64,000 nt of DNA from an uncultured Treponema sp. (GCA_938039145.1 CALHVG010000008.1:1-64000); one strand, 5' to 3'. Shown: positions 53,512-62,928, numbered from the stretch's first letter. The notes: a model not told the origin generated them from the sequence alone. Numbers and translations: made by a program.

Positions 53512-54744
53512 ATGAAAAAAATCTTTTTTTCCACGATTTTGATTTTGTCATGCGCCTTTAACGCTTTTTCCCAAGCGTCAGACGGCGTTCTTTTCCGCTT
53601 TAAGTTCAATAAAGGCGACCAAAGCCGAATCCTTTCAACCGTTGAAGAAAACGTTTATGTGAACGGAAAACTGAACCACAAGGCAACGATATTGAACAGA
53701 ATTTCAAGCATCATAACCGAAACGGACAAAGACGGTTCGGGTACAAGCGAAGCTGTGTTCATGACCTCCGAAAATTCAACAGGAAAATCAGGAAACGTTT
53801 TTCAATGGGGCGAAGAATACGAATCGAAATTCAAACGAAGCGTTCTTGGAAAATACGAAATTTCAGACGAATATTTTATGCCCACAGTTCGTGACGTTCC
53901 CGTTTTTCCGGAAAAACCTGTAAGCAAAGGCGAAAAATGGACTTTTGAAGGGCACGAAGCCCACGATATGCGCACGGCGTTTAATATTCAAAAGCCGTTC
54001 AAAGTTCCTTTTACGGCAAACTACCAATATATTGGCGACGAATACGACAATAAAAGCGGAAGACTTTTTAACGTAATCGAAGTTAAATACAACTTTTATT
54101 TTGAAACGCCGCGCTTTGTTTCTTCGGGTTACGATTTTCTAAACTATCCCAAAGTAACAATGGGGTATTCAAGTCAAAAACTTTGGTGGGACAACGAAAG
54201 AGGAATGATAGAGCATTACACCGAATCGTTCAGAATCATAATCGAGACTTTTAAAGGAGACAATATTACTTTTTCCGGAACAGCTCATGCGGAAGTAAAC
54301 GAATTTCACCGAAGCTCAACGGAAGAAAATATTCGGAAAATCAAGGATTTTGTCGGGGATTCAGGAATTGAAAATGTGGAAGTTACGTCAAACGAAAAAG
54401 GAGTTACGATTTCCGTAGAAAACATTCAGTTTGCGCCTGATTCTTCGCGTCTTATGGAAAGCGAAAAGCAAAAACTTATAAAAATATCTCAGATTCTTAA
54501 AGAATTTGAAAACGACCTTCTTATAACAGGACATTGCGCCGACCGAGGCTCGCAAAAAAATCAGCAAAAACTTTCGGAAGACAGAGCAATTTCCGTAGCG
54601 GAATTTCTTTCGGAGCTGGGCGTAAGAAATCCCAACTGCATTTTTACGCAAGGAAAGGGCGCAAGGGAACCCGTTGCTTCAAATTCCACCGAAAAAGGAC
54701 GGGCAAGAAACCGCCGTGTCGAAATAACGCTCATGGACAAATAA
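53512..54744 (+). CDS. OmpA-domain surface/periplasmic protein
   Basis: 410 residues from MKKIFFSTILILSC; eight codons of upstream frame are ignored because AGGA lies before this ATG. The signal peptide ends near FNAFSQ. Residues ~25-285 are a beta-rich domain without a family I recognise; 290-410 are an OmpA C-terminal peptidoglycan-binding domain (ISVENIQFAPDSSRL, ITGHCADRGS with the conserved Asp, and RARNRRVEI with the conserved Arg). Similar OmpA-domain proteins occur in other treponemes. Convergent with argS with an 11-base gap. Confidence 0.85.
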   Translation: MKKIFFSTILILSCAFNAFSQASDGVLFRFKFNKGDQSRILSTVEENVYVNGKLNHKATILNRISSIITETDKDGSGTSEAVFMTSENSTGKSGNVFQWGEEYESKFKRSVLGKYEISDEYFMPTVRDVPVFPEKPVSKGEKWTFEGHEAHDMRTAFNIQKPFKVPFTANYQYIGDEYDNKSGRLFNVIEVKYNFYFETPRFVSSGYDFLNYPKVTMGYSSQKLWWDNERGMIEHYTESFRIIIETFKGDNITFSGTAHAEVNEFHRSSTEENIRKIKDFVGDSGIENVEVTSNEKGVTISVENIQFAPDSSRLMESEKQKLIKISQILKEFENDLLITGHCADRGSQKNQQKLSEDRAISVAEFLSELGVRNPNCIFTQGKGAREPVASNSTEKGRARNRRVEITLMDK

Positions 54745-54755
54745 AAACTTGCCCG

Positions 54756-56588
54756 CTACATTTTTTCCAAAAAAGGAATAAGCACAAGATTCATTGCGTT
54801 TTTCATTACTGTAAGCGTACATTCGGCAAGGAACAACCTTGCGGACGCAAGCGGCTTTGTCTCCGCATTTACTATCGGACATTCCTGATAGAATTTACTG
54901 AACATTTTTGCAACATCGTAAAGATATGCCGCCATCAGGCTTGGGTCTAGATTTTCCGCGCTTTTTGCTACCGTTGCGGGAAAAGCATCCAATGCCTTTG
55001 CAAGCTCCCACTCTTCAGGATTTTTAAGAAGAGAAAAATCCGGATTTTCAGAAGAAATCGAAGATTCTTTTGCTTTTAAAAGAATCGAATTTATTCTTGC
55101 GCCCACATATTGAAGATACGGGCCTGTGTTTCCGTTGAAGTTCAGGGATTCTGCGGGATTAAAAAGCATATCTTTTTTGGGAGTTACCTGAAGCAGGTAG
55201 TAATGAAGAGCGGAAATCGCAACTTTTTCAGCAACATCATCCGCGTTTTCAAGCTGTTCGTTTCTTCCTTTTTCAGTTATGGCGTTCAGCGCATCCTTGT
55301 GAAGAGAATCGATAAGCTCGTCCGCATCAACAATCGTTCCTTCCCTGCTTTTCATTCGTCCGCTTGGAAGATTCACAAGTCCATAACTTAAATGATGAAG
55401 TTTTTTTGCCCAGTCAAAGCCGAGTTTTTCAAGAATATAAAAAAGTATCTTAAAATGATAAAGCTGCTCGCTTGCAACAACATACACAAGCCGATTGAAC
55501 TGCCAGTCATTGTGCCGGCTTATCGCAGTTCCGATATCCTGTGTCATGTAGACAGATGTTCCGTCTTTTCTCAAAAGGACTTTTTCGTGCGTGTCCTCGT
55601 CCTTTCCCGTGCCTACAATATCGGTAACGTCAATTCTTACAGAACCGTCCTCCGCCTTAAAAAAAATACCTTTTTCAAGACCTTTAAGAATCTCATCCTT
55701 TCCCGAAAGGTATGTATCGCTTTCAAAATAAAATTTATCAAAACTTACGCCTGTCCTTGAATAGGTTTCATTAATTCCTTTTAAAGTCCAGCCGTTCATC
55801 ATTTTCCACAAGTCCCGCGTTTCCTTGTCGCCGTTTTCCCATTTAATAAGCATTTCTTCCGCCATTTCCATAGCTTCAGGATGTGCAGTTCCGGGATTGT
55901 CTTTTGAACCTTTAAGGTAACGCTCAAACTCCACGTAGCATTGACCTACAAAGCGGTCACCTTTAAGTCCAAGACTTTCGGGCGTTTCTTTGTTTTTTTC
56001 ATGGAAAAGTTTGTATGCAAGCATGGACTTACAGATATGGATTCCCCTGTCGTTTATAAGGTCAACCTTAAAAACTTCCGCACCCGCTTTTTTTAGGATT
56101 CTGCTTACAGATTCCCCAAGAGCATCGTTTCTAAGATGCCCAAGATGAAGAGGTTTATTTGTATTCGGAGCGGAAAATTCTATCATAACACGCTGACCTT
56201 CAAGCGCTTTTTTACCGCCGTCAACCAAACTTCCGTAATTTTCGTTTTGCTCTTTTATTCTTTCAAGAATTTTCTTAAACGACTCTTCTTTATTGAGCTT
56301 TGCATTTACATAAGGGCCTACAGCCATTACAGTTCCGATTTTTTCCGCCCGTTCAGAAAACTTTTCGTTTATTATTTTTGCAATTTCAGCTGAAATTGCA
56401 GCGGGAGCCATTCGTAAACTTTTTGCAAATGCGAACATCGGAACTCCAAGGTCTCCCATCTCCGCACTTGGGGGAATTTCGACGGACACTCTGTCTTCTG
56501 TTAAGACTTCTTCAATTCCTTTTGATTTTAGACATAAAGACAAAGCATCAAAGACAAGTTTTTTAAGTTCAGTTTTAGATTCTGACAT
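54756..56588 (-). CDS. argS: Arginyl-tRNA synthetase
   Basis: 610 residues. HIGH-type motif NKPLHLGHLRND; the KMSKS region reads GRMKSREGTIVDADEL, the usual degenerate form in ArgS. N-terminal tRNA-binding domain (1-~110) and C-terminal DALR anticodon domain (NPEEWELAKALDAFP) are complete. Its upstream region is occupied by a fragment of a GGDEF-EAL gene, so its promoter lies in, or beyond, inserted DNA. No Shine-Dalgarno sequence is seen. Confidence 0.96.
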   Translation of the reverse strand: MSESKTELKKLVFDALSLCLKSKGIEEVLTEDRVSVEIPPSAEMGDLGVPMFAFAKSLRMAPAAISAEIAKIINEKFSERAEKIGTVMAVGPYVNAKLNKEESFKKILERIKEQNENYGSLVDGGKKALEGQRVMIEFSAPNTNKPLHLGHLRNDALGESVSRILKKAGAEVFKVDLINDRGIHICKSMLAYKLFHEKNKETPESLGLKGDRFVGQCYVEFERYLKGSKDNPGTAHPEAMEMAEEMLIKWENGDKETRDLWKMMNGWTLKGINETYSRTGVSFDKFYFESDTYLSGKDEILKGLEKGIFFKAEDGSVRIDVTDIVGTGKDEDTHEKVLLRKDGTSVYMTQDIGTAISRHNDWQFNRLVYVVASEQLYHFKILFYILEKLGFDWAKKLHHLSYGLVNLPSGRMKSREGTIVDADELIDSLHKDALNAITEKGRNEQLENADDVAEKVAISALHYYLLQVTPKKDMLFNPAESLNFNGNTGPYLQYVGARINSILLKAKESSISSENPDFSLLKNPEEWELAKALDAFPATVAKSAENLDPSLMAAYLYDVAKMFSKFYQECPIVNAETKPLASARLFLAECTLTVMKNAMNLVLIPFLEKM

Positions 56589-56647
56589 GGTTGTAGAAAA
56601 TCCTTAAATTTTTACTAGATACGGCACAGTACGTGACAGCCCATATT

Positions 56648-56787
56648 AGCAAAAATCCGATATTGATTCTACGCTTTTTCCGCACCCGGGAATCGTTTTC
56701 AAGTTTCAAAAGAGCGGTTTTGTCCACGGAAAGATACCTTTCGCACAAATCTTCGCTCATGGGTTTTCCCTGTAAAAAGCCCTGAAC
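56648..56787 (-). pseudogene. 3'-end fragment of a GGDEF-EAL gene
   Basis: 140 bp aligning without gaps to 60771-60910, the last ~34 codons and ~38 bases downstream of the intact GGDEF-EAL gene. It encodes VQGFLQGKPMSEDLCERYL and the following SVDKTALLKLENDS, but the stop TAG is CGG here, so the frame runs on towards argS. The rest of the gene is absent. A remnant of a duplication; not expected to make a product. Confidence 0.88.
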
Positions 56788-56833
56788 GGCAAAGGGAACG
56801 GAAGGCGCGGCGAATGTGATGAACAGGTATTGA

Positions 56834-56950
56834 AAGACGTAACGGGTTTGCCGTTAGCTGCAAGTTTTGCCGTGCGCCAAAATTGCGGTAAGCGGTATTG
56901 TTATGCGCTTACTTTTCGTTCCGTACATGTAAAGACGTTATTCTGCGCCA
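56834..56950. repeat. Palindromic repeat family E, copy 1
   Basis: Shares CTGCAAGTTTTGCCG, GCCAAAATTGCGG and TTCCGTACATG with copy 2 (60555-60680), and its first half with copy 3 (59545-59640). Stems: AACGG/CCGTT, GCAA(G)TTTTG/CAAAATTGC (one bulged G), GTAAGCG/CGCTTAC. An open frame of 90 codons crossing it on the minus strand (56909-57181) is not supported as a gene. Confidence 0.75.
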
Positions 56951-57146
56951 AAGATAAACCGCATAGACAAAATTGATTGCCCGGCAACAAAAAATGCACA
57001 AAACAAAGGCGGAAAGAATATCCGAATTGAGCAAAGACAAAAGTCTATACTCACGGATAATCCGTATTACGACGGGAAGAGTTAGGAGCAAAATGGCAAG
57101 ATTCAGCGCCCCCCTAAGAACCCCGACGCTTGCCGGGGTAAAGTGT

Positions 57147-57284
57147 GGGTGCATAGCCCCATACTTTGCGGGTCTATGCACCCATGTTTTACGGGTCTAT
57201 TCACCCATGCTTCATGGGCTTATGCACCCATGCTTTGCGGGGCTATGCACCCATGCTTTATGGGCTTATGCTATGACCGTAAGC
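57147..57284. repeat. Hairpin array B: six 23-bp units
   Basis: Units begin at 57147, 57170, 57193, 57216, 57239 and 57262, exactly 23 bp apart. The core GGGT-CTATGC-ACCC (also GGG-CTTATGC-ACCC) forms small hairpins whose CTATGC loop equals that of units 10-12 in array A, with a different stem. The last unit is degenerate. A CCCCG/CGGGG hairpin stands just upstream (57121-57138). The rest of the 56589-57382 gap holds only the EAL fragment and repeat E. Confidence 0.88.
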
Positions 57285-57382
57285 GGCTTTGCAAATCGCC
57301 CTGTTTTTACTACTTTAAGCGGTTTGCCTCCGGAGGTAAGCCTTGCCCGCCCGCCGGATACTCATATTACAATCCCTATCGG

Positions 57383-58888
57383 CTAAAACACTCCCTCTTT
57401 AGCACCGTCTAGCTTCCATTTATATATCGCCCAGTGCCTTGCCTTTGCAGCGTCGAAGGCTGTTTTGAGAGCCTCAGGACTGCCGATGTAATTATGGTTG
57501 GATTCGCCTGCACTATCGATGTAAAGGTAGCATTCTCCATTCTTGCCCGCTTCACGCTCCGGCAGGGCGTTCAATATCTTTGTCATTGCTTCGGCATTAA
57601 GCTGATTGCCTGAGCAGTCCAGCTCTTTCAATGCACTGAAGCCCTGTGCATTAAGCTCGGTAAGCTGATTGTTATTACACAAGAGCAATTGCAAATCGGC
57701 GAAGCCCTGCACGTTAAGAGAGGTAAGCTGATTGTGGAAACAGGCAAGCATTTTCAAAGCGGTGCACCCCTCCACATTAAGCTCGGTGAGCTGATTGTAG
57801 TGACAGGCAAGCATTTTCAAACCGTTGCACCCTTGCACGTTAAGTGAGGAAAGCTGATTGAAGTGGCACTCCAGAATGTACAATGCGGTACATCCTTTCA
57901 CGTTAAGAGCGGTAAGCTGATTGCCGCTGCATCTCAAGGTTTTCAAAGCGGTTAAGTCCTGCAGGTTAAGAGAGGCAAGCTGATTGCCGGTGCAGATTAG
58001 ACTTTGCAAAGCGGCACAACCTTGCACGTTAAGTGCGGTAAGCTGATTGTCATTGAGTTCAAGCTCGGTGATGTTTCCTTCGAGAATGACGACGGTGTCC
58101 TTTGCGTTCAGAGTGGTTTCAGTGCCGCTTGCAAGCGTTGTTACTGTACAGCCTGTCACCGTCACGGGTGAGCCGTCAGCTGTTTTTGCCTTAACTTTGA
58201 TGTCTTTTTTGTCCGCGCTGAGGGTAAGAAATGCTCCTTCCGGCACGGTGATAACACCTGAATATGCATCTTCTCCGCTCAAGACGTCTTTCACTTTTAT
58301 GCGGGAGCTTCCTAAGTCTAGGCATTGCACGGTCGCCTCGCCGGCATCGTTGTTAATAGTCACGCTTATGACGGCTGGGTTTTCGGGTTCTGCAGTGTAG
58401 CTGCCCGAACCCGCCTTAACGAGCGTGTAGGTGAATGTGTCGGTCTTTCCTTTTGTGAAGGCTTGGCTTTCAAGCTCGAGCGTATCGCCCGTATATTTGA
58501 ACTTCACTTTGACCGTCACCGCAGCAGTCACGTCCACCGTTGCCGTCGAGCTTCCCGCAGTGCCTCCCGTTTTGAACGTGCCGCCGCTTATCGACCACGC
58601 ATCTACGGCAAACTGTGCGTCGGGCTTTGCAGTAAAAGTAACTGTCTTTCCCTGTTCCGCCATGCCCCCCGATTTGAAGTCGGCAGTACTTGTATCATTT
58701 CCGAGCGTTGCGGAAAGCGTTCCCTATCCGACTTCCACGCCGAATGTTACGGCGTAAGTAGGCGTTACCTCTGTTTTACAGCCGGTTATGAACATTGCGG
58801 AAATCAGCGTCATTAAACTTGCGGCTGTGATGAGCGCCGCGGCTCTTTTCTTTAAGGCGTGTGCCTTATTCTTTTTCATTGTTTTCAT
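57383..58888 (-). pseudogene. Leucine-rich-repeat lipoprotein gene, interrupted by amber codon 55
   Basis: A 502-codon frame from ATG 58888 (GAGGAGG upstream) with one in-frame TAG at 58724-58726. It encodes a lipoprotein signal (lipobox ITGC), an InlB-B-type repeat (YAVTFGVEVG-stop-GTLSATLG, then VTFTAKPDAQFAVDAWSISGG), and a Big-type domain to about codon 260. Eight or so 21-residue leucine-rich repeats follow, of the form L..L.C..NQLT.LNVQGC.A, then a short C-terminal domain. The 426 codons after the TAG are open but lack the signal peptide. Expected to be a surface-exposed binding protein when intact. Codon use is richer in G+C than the flanking NYN gene. Confidence 0.8.
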
Positions 58889-58924
58889 CTGAAAACCTCC
58901 TCAAACGAAGTTGTGTTTTATTTT

Positions 58925-59370
58925 TAAAGGGCGATGCCCTTTAGAACCCACGCTTTTATGTTATTAGGGAGGAAACCAGCTCAGAGTTCGAAGCCCGCAG
59001 GTTTCCTCCCTAAGACCCTCCATCCTTGGGCACGACCAAAGGGTGAAGCCCTTTGGAATCCCCGATTCCCCTTACGAGAAACCGATATAAAACATCTTGC
59101 AAGAATTGGGCGTCGCCCAATTCTTGAGGCGGACATACGACTGACATTCGGATGAAGGATGCCTTACGATGTTCGCCCTCCCTAAAGACCCCGATATAGT
59201 CGTGGGATTTTTGACTGTTCTTAAGCCTGTTGGACTGTTCCTTTGCAGGAAAACGGTCTTAGGGCAATGTCTCCTGTCAAAGTGTGCTTTATACAAGTTT
59301 GCCGTATGGCAAACTTGGGACGGACATACGAGCAACACTAAGATGAACGATGCCTTATGATGTCCGTCCT
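58925..59370 (+). repeat. Composite palindromic repeat, copy a
   Basis: Modules in order: TAAAGGGC-GAT-GCCCTTTA (58925-58943); long stem GGGAGGAAACC (58967) with GGTTTCCTCCC (59000-59010); CCAAAGGG/CCCTTTGG (59036-59056); module D1 (59098-59177); module D2 (59294-59369). D1 and D2 have the same plan: a perfect 10-12-bp hairpin directly followed by a 9-10-bp stem enclosing 32 bases that contain GATGAA..GATGCCTTA. The same modules in the same order recur at 62929-63321. Not coding. Confidence 0.85.
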
Positions 59371-59416
59371 CCACCTTATAAAATCCGGATTTATATTGTG
59401 TATATGGGTTTCGACA

Positions 59417-59448
59417 GTTGCGAAGTTGCGAAGTTGCGAAGTTGCGAA
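59417..59448. repeat. 8-bp tandem repeat GTTGCGAA, four copies
   Basis: Four perfect copies of GTTGCGAA. Slippage-prone, in non-coding sequence between the composite repeat and repeat E. The remainder of 59370-59545 shows nothing else. Confidence 0.9.
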
Positions 59449-59544
59449 GTATTTTGAAACTCAAGATTATGCGTGTCAAGCCGTTTTTTAACATAGCCGT
59501 ATTATAATGTCTGCTTTTTGTTTTTGCAATAACCGGAGAACGGG

Positions 59545-59640
59545 ATGAACGGGTCTTTAAAAACATAACGTTTTTACCGTTCGCTGCAAGTTTTGCCGGA
59601 CGACAAAATTGCAGTAGATGTTACTTTTATATGCGGCGGA
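59545..59640. repeat. Palindromic repeat family E, copy 3
   Basis: Shares ACGGGTCTT, ACCGTTCGCTGCAAG and TTTTGCCG with copy 2; the central hairpin reads GCAA(G)TTTTG/CAAAATTGC. Lies downstream of the NYN gene. Confidence 0.7.
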
Positions 59641-59693
59641 TACTCAGCGCCGTAAGCCAACCCGACATCATTGTCGCGAGTTTGAAAAGTGTG

Positions 59694-60413
59694 TTAGACA
59701 TTATCTTCTTCTGAGTTATCAAGTTCTTTTAACTTTTTATAATATGACCTTAATCCATCTATGTGTTCAAATAATTCAGGATTAATTGTTTTTCCCATAG
59801 GATCTAATATAAAATCTATACCTTCTCTTCTTGCTAATTTTGCAGCCGGAACAAAATCACTATCACCTGCTATTAAAACAATTTGTTCAACTTGCTTTTT
59901 ATACGCTAAAGATGCAATATCCAAACCAATTTTCATATCAACGCCTTTCTGTTTCATCGATATTTGAAAATCATTTTCTGTTACATCATCAATAGAAATT
60001 ACTTTTCTAAATAAATTTTTAACGGTATCACGTTTTAGTACGTAGCTTGCTTCGTCAGCAGCCAAAAATCCCAACCTTAGTGCCGATTTTCTCTTCTTTT
60101 TTAATTCTTCAAAAAATTTCATTGTCCACTGGTAGTAGATTGTTTTGATAAATCTACAGAAGCGTCTTTCATATGGATGAAATATTTTTTTAGCAGAAGG
60201 TGCACAGTCGTAATAGAAAATTCTATAAAGCTCATTTTGTGCAAAGTATTTTTTTCCTTCATCATAAATAACTGAGTTTTTATTTTTCAAATGAAATTTA
60301 CAATATTTTATTAATTCATCTGCACGCTTTTCAGGACTTTTCAATCCTGCATTATGATGAGCCAATTTTCTATAGTAAGCCCCATCAACAAGAATTGCCG
60401 TTTTCAATTTCAT
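59694..60413 (-). CDS. NYN-domain (LabA/DUF88-type) protein, probable RNase
   Basis: 239 residues from MKLKTAILVDGAYYRK. NYN features of the PIN-like nuclease fold: AILVDGAYY (Asp), KGVDMKIGLDIASLA (Asp), and LIAGDSDFVPAAKLARREG (Asp-x-Asp), giving the acidic metal site. Family members cleave RNA or act in small regulatory and defence contexts; the target is unknown. The coding sequence is strikingly AT-rich compared with all neighbours, consistent with recent transfer. It sits alone between repeat families in the accessory island. Confidence 0.8.
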   Translation of the reverse strand: MKLKTAILVDGAYYRKLAHHNAGLKSPEKRADELIKYCKFHLKNKNSVIYDEGKKYFAQNELYRIFYYDCAPSAKKIFHPYERRFCRFIKTIYYQWTMKFFEELKKKRKSALRLGFLAADEASYVLKRDTVKNLFRKVISIDDVTENDFQISMKQKGVDMKIGLDIASLAYKKQVEQIVLIAGDSDFVPAAKLARREGIDFILDPMGKTINPELFEHIDGLRSYYKKLKELDNSEEDNV

Positions 60414-60554
60414 TTCTCCAAAAAAAAAGACCTGTAATCTTTGGCACAACCTACTATAAATAAGGCGGCTTTTTCATTACAAGTCTATTAAAATTCAATC
60501 AAACGATTGTTGATTGTATAATATAAAATAAAAAAACTAAGGTCAACGCAAACG

Positions 60555-60680
60555 GACGGGTCTTAAAAGACATAGCGGAATTCCGTTCGCTGCAAGTTTT
60601 GCCGTGCGCCAAAATTGCGGTATACGGTATTGTTATATGCTTACTTTTCTTTCCGTACATGCAAAGGCGTTATTCTGCAA
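60555..60680. repeat. Palindromic repeat family E, copy 2
   Basis: Shares ~100 bp with copy 1 (56834) and its first part with copy 3 (59545). Contains GGTCTT/AAGAC, CGGAATTCCG, and GCAA(G)TTTTG/CAAAATTGC stems. The remaining part of the 60414-60808 gap holds a CAATCAA/TTGATTG hairpin (60496-60516) and no gene. Confidence 0.75.
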
Positions 60681-60808
60681 TAGGATCCGGCAAACGTGCG
60701 ACAGGGCTTCAGCATTAAAGAAAATACGGATATATTTTATACGATAAACTCGTCGACAAATTATAAAATCAGCAAATACCCGATATTACTTCTACGCTTT
60801 TTCCACAG

Positions 60809-62482
60809 CTAGGAATCGTTTTCAAGTTTCAAAAGAGCGGTTTTGTCCACGGAAAGATACCTTTCGCACAAATCTTCGGTCATGGGTTTTCCCTGCAAAA
60901 AGCCCTGAACTATGTGACAATTAAAATCTTTCAGAATCCTAAGCTGTTCGGGCTTTTCAACGCCTTCCGCAATTGTTTCAAGCCCCATCTTTGAAACCAT
61001 CGTGATTATAGCGTTCGTGATGTTTGCCTGAACTCCGTCGGTTGCAGTAATTCCGTTTATAAAAGACTTATCGATTTTTAAGGTGTCAAGCGGAAGCATT
61101 TGAAGATAACTCAAAGACGAATAGCCTGTACCGAAGTCGTCAAGGGAAAGCCTGAATCCGATTTCCTTAAGCTGTTTCAGTTTAAAAACCGCATCGTCCA
61201 TGTTGTCAATCATTATGCCTTCTGTAATTTCAAGTTCGAATTTTTCAGGAATGATGCCATATTTTTTTATCATATCTTTTATATCTTCAATGAACATGGG
61301 CTGCTTAAGCTGCATAGGAGAGATGTTCACAGAAATTACGCCTTCAAATCCGTATTCTTCCTGCCATCTTTTTAGAGTGATGAATGCAGTATTTAAAACC
61401 CATGTGCCTATAGGAAGAATAAGTCCGTTTTCCTCTGCCATAGGAATAAAAATAGCAGGCCCTATTACGCCCGTGTCCCTGTCGTTCCATCTTATTAAAG
61501 CTTCAAATCCTCTAAGCTTGCCCGTTTTTATATCGAACTGAGGCTGATATTCAAGATAAAAATCACTTGCCATTACGGCGGCGGTCATTTTAGACTGCAT
61601 ATTCATACGCTGAATCAGAACCCTCTGCATTTCAGGCTCAAAACTCATAAACTGTTTTTTTCCGTTTTTCTTTGCGTATTGCATTGCAATATCCGTGAAT
61701 CTAAGAAGGTCTTCACCGGATTCAGTATTGTCGGGAAATACAGCCATTCCGCCGGATATGTCGATTTGTTCAAGCGTAAAAGTTTCAAAAATCGTGTCTG
61801 TGGCATTCACAACGGAATCCATGGACGTTGCATTGTGTATTACCACAAGAAATTCGTCTCCGCCGAATCTGTATGTGGTAAGCGTCCTCGGATTGAATTT
61901 CCTAAAGATTTCCGCAGACCTTTTCAAAAGCCTGTCGCCCGCTACGTGTCCTTTAAGGTCGTTTATGTTCTTCATGTTGTCGATATCTATAAGAAGAAGG
62001 GCAAGCTTTGTTCCGCTGAAAATAGCCTGTTCGATATAACTGTTAAAATCCTCGTTGAAACGGTTTCTGTTAAAAAGACCTGTTAATGCATCGTGATAGG
62101 CAGTCTCTATAAGTTTTCTATCCTGCTCCTTTTCTTTTGAAATATCGTTCAGGTTCACTACGATAAGACCGTCGGAAGTTTTCCGCATAGACACTCTGAA
62201 CCATGCGTTGCTGAGTTCTGAATAATAAGTTACAGGGTCTACAGGAATGCCGTTCAAAGCCTTGTCCGCAAGATCAAGCCAGGGAACATCGGCTGAAAGG
62301 AACTGTTTAAACTCGTGAAAATAACGGCAGTCGCTCAACGCATGATTTATCTGTTTTATGAATGTGTCGTTAAAAAATACAAGCTCAAAATCCTTTGTCC
62401 TGTTGTTAGACTTTATGGGTTTTGCAACAAGAATCGGACTTGAAAAAGCGTTAAGAATCGACAAAAAATCAAGTTCATCCAT
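60809..62482 (-). CDS. PAS-GGDEF-EAL cyclic-di-GMP signalling protein
   Basis: 557 residues from ATG 62482 (a TTG twelve codons earlier is possible). N-terminal PAS-like region (about 1-125); diguanylate cyclase domain with intact RFGGDEF and preceding DALTGLFNRN; phosphodiesterase domain with intact FEALIRW, NISPMQL, EITEG, LDDFGTGYSSLSYL, IDKSFI and AEGVE. Both active sites look complete, so it could make or break c-di-GMP. No membrane segment. Its 3' end is duplicated at 56.65 kb. Ends with TAG. Confidence 0.93.
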   Translation of the reverse strand: MDELDFLSILNAFSSPILVAKPIKSNNRTKDFELVFFNDTFIKQINHALSDCRYFHEFKQFLSADVPWLDLADKALNGIPVDPVTYYSELSNAWFRVSMRKTSDGLIVVNLNDISKEKEQDRKLIETAYHDALTGLFNRNRFNEDFNSYIEQAIFSGTKLALLLIDIDNMKNINDLKGHVAGDRLLKRSAEIFRKFNPRTLTTYRFGGDEFLVVIHNATSMDSVVNATDTIFETFTLEQIDISGGMAVFPDNTESGEDLLRFTDIAMQYAKKNGKKQFMSFEPEMQRVLIQRMNMQSKMTAAVMASDFYLEYQPQFDIKTGKLRGFEALIRWNDRDTGVIGPAIFIPMAEENGLILPIGTWVLNTAFITLKRWQEEYGFEGVISVNISPMQLKQPMFIEDIKDMIKKYGIIPEKFELEITEGIMIDNMDDAVFKLKQLKEIGFRLSLDDFGTGYSSLSYLQMLPLDTLKIDKSFINGITATDGVQANITNAIITMVSKMGLETIAEGVEKPEQLRILKDFNCHIVQGFLQGKPMTEDLCERYLSVDKTALLKLENDS

Positions 62483-62730
62483 AAAGATAATTCTATTTGC
62501 AGATTTGCCGTTTGTCAAAAAATTATTTTTTATAACGATTTATAAAAAATTATCTAAAAATAACGGAAAACAAAACACTTCATTCGCTTGATTACGGAGT
62601 TTTTTATAAAATAAAAACTTGTATAAACCGTCTTGCAATAATCGGATGAAAGGCGGCTTTATATGTCAATCAATCGTGCAGAAGGTGACTTCGTAAAGTG
62701 CCGAAACGGAGCGTTTATTGCAGATTTTTC

Positions 62731-62928
62731 ACGAGGTCATCTCGTGTAGTGCTAGAACATGTGACCTATTCCAGTACTACACGAGGCCGTCTCGTGTAGT
62801 GCTGAAACATGTGACCTATTGTAGCCGTAATAGGTCACCTATTGTAGCTGTAATAGATGACCTATTGTAGCTGTAACAGGTCACATATTGTAGCCGTAAT
62901 AGATGGCATGTTGTAGTGCTTTAATAAA
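62731..62928. repeat. Hairpin array C: 23-bp units
   Basis: Units at 62814, 62837, 62860, 62883 and 62906 are exactly 23 bp apart; the best is GACCTATT-GTAGCCGT-AATAGGTC (8-bp stem). Upstream lies a related part with CACGAG-GTCAT-CTCGTG and CACGAG-GCCGT-CTCGTG hairpins (62731-62795), 50 bp apart, followed by a shared AACATGTGACCTATT. Directly adjoins the composite repeat copy b. The 62519-62730 stretch before it holds nothing recognised. Confidence 0.88.

Noticed and set aside
56909..57181. 90-residue membrane-like open frame on the minus strand
   Set aside because: It crosses repeat E and hairpin array B; its sequence is dictated by these repeats and no ribosome-binding site precedes it.
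37336..58888. Genome-wide recoding of TAG as a sense codon
   Set aside because: Many intact genes in the window end with TAG at the expected family length (rlmJ, fliI, fliG, fliF, the nucleoside kinase, the GGDEF-EAL gene), so TAG is a normal stop.
58967..59010. tRNA or tRNA fragment suggested by AGTTCGAA in the loop
   Set aside because: No acceptor, D or anticodon stems can be built around it; the flanking GGGAGGAAACC/GGTTTCCTCCC stem is not a tRNA layout.
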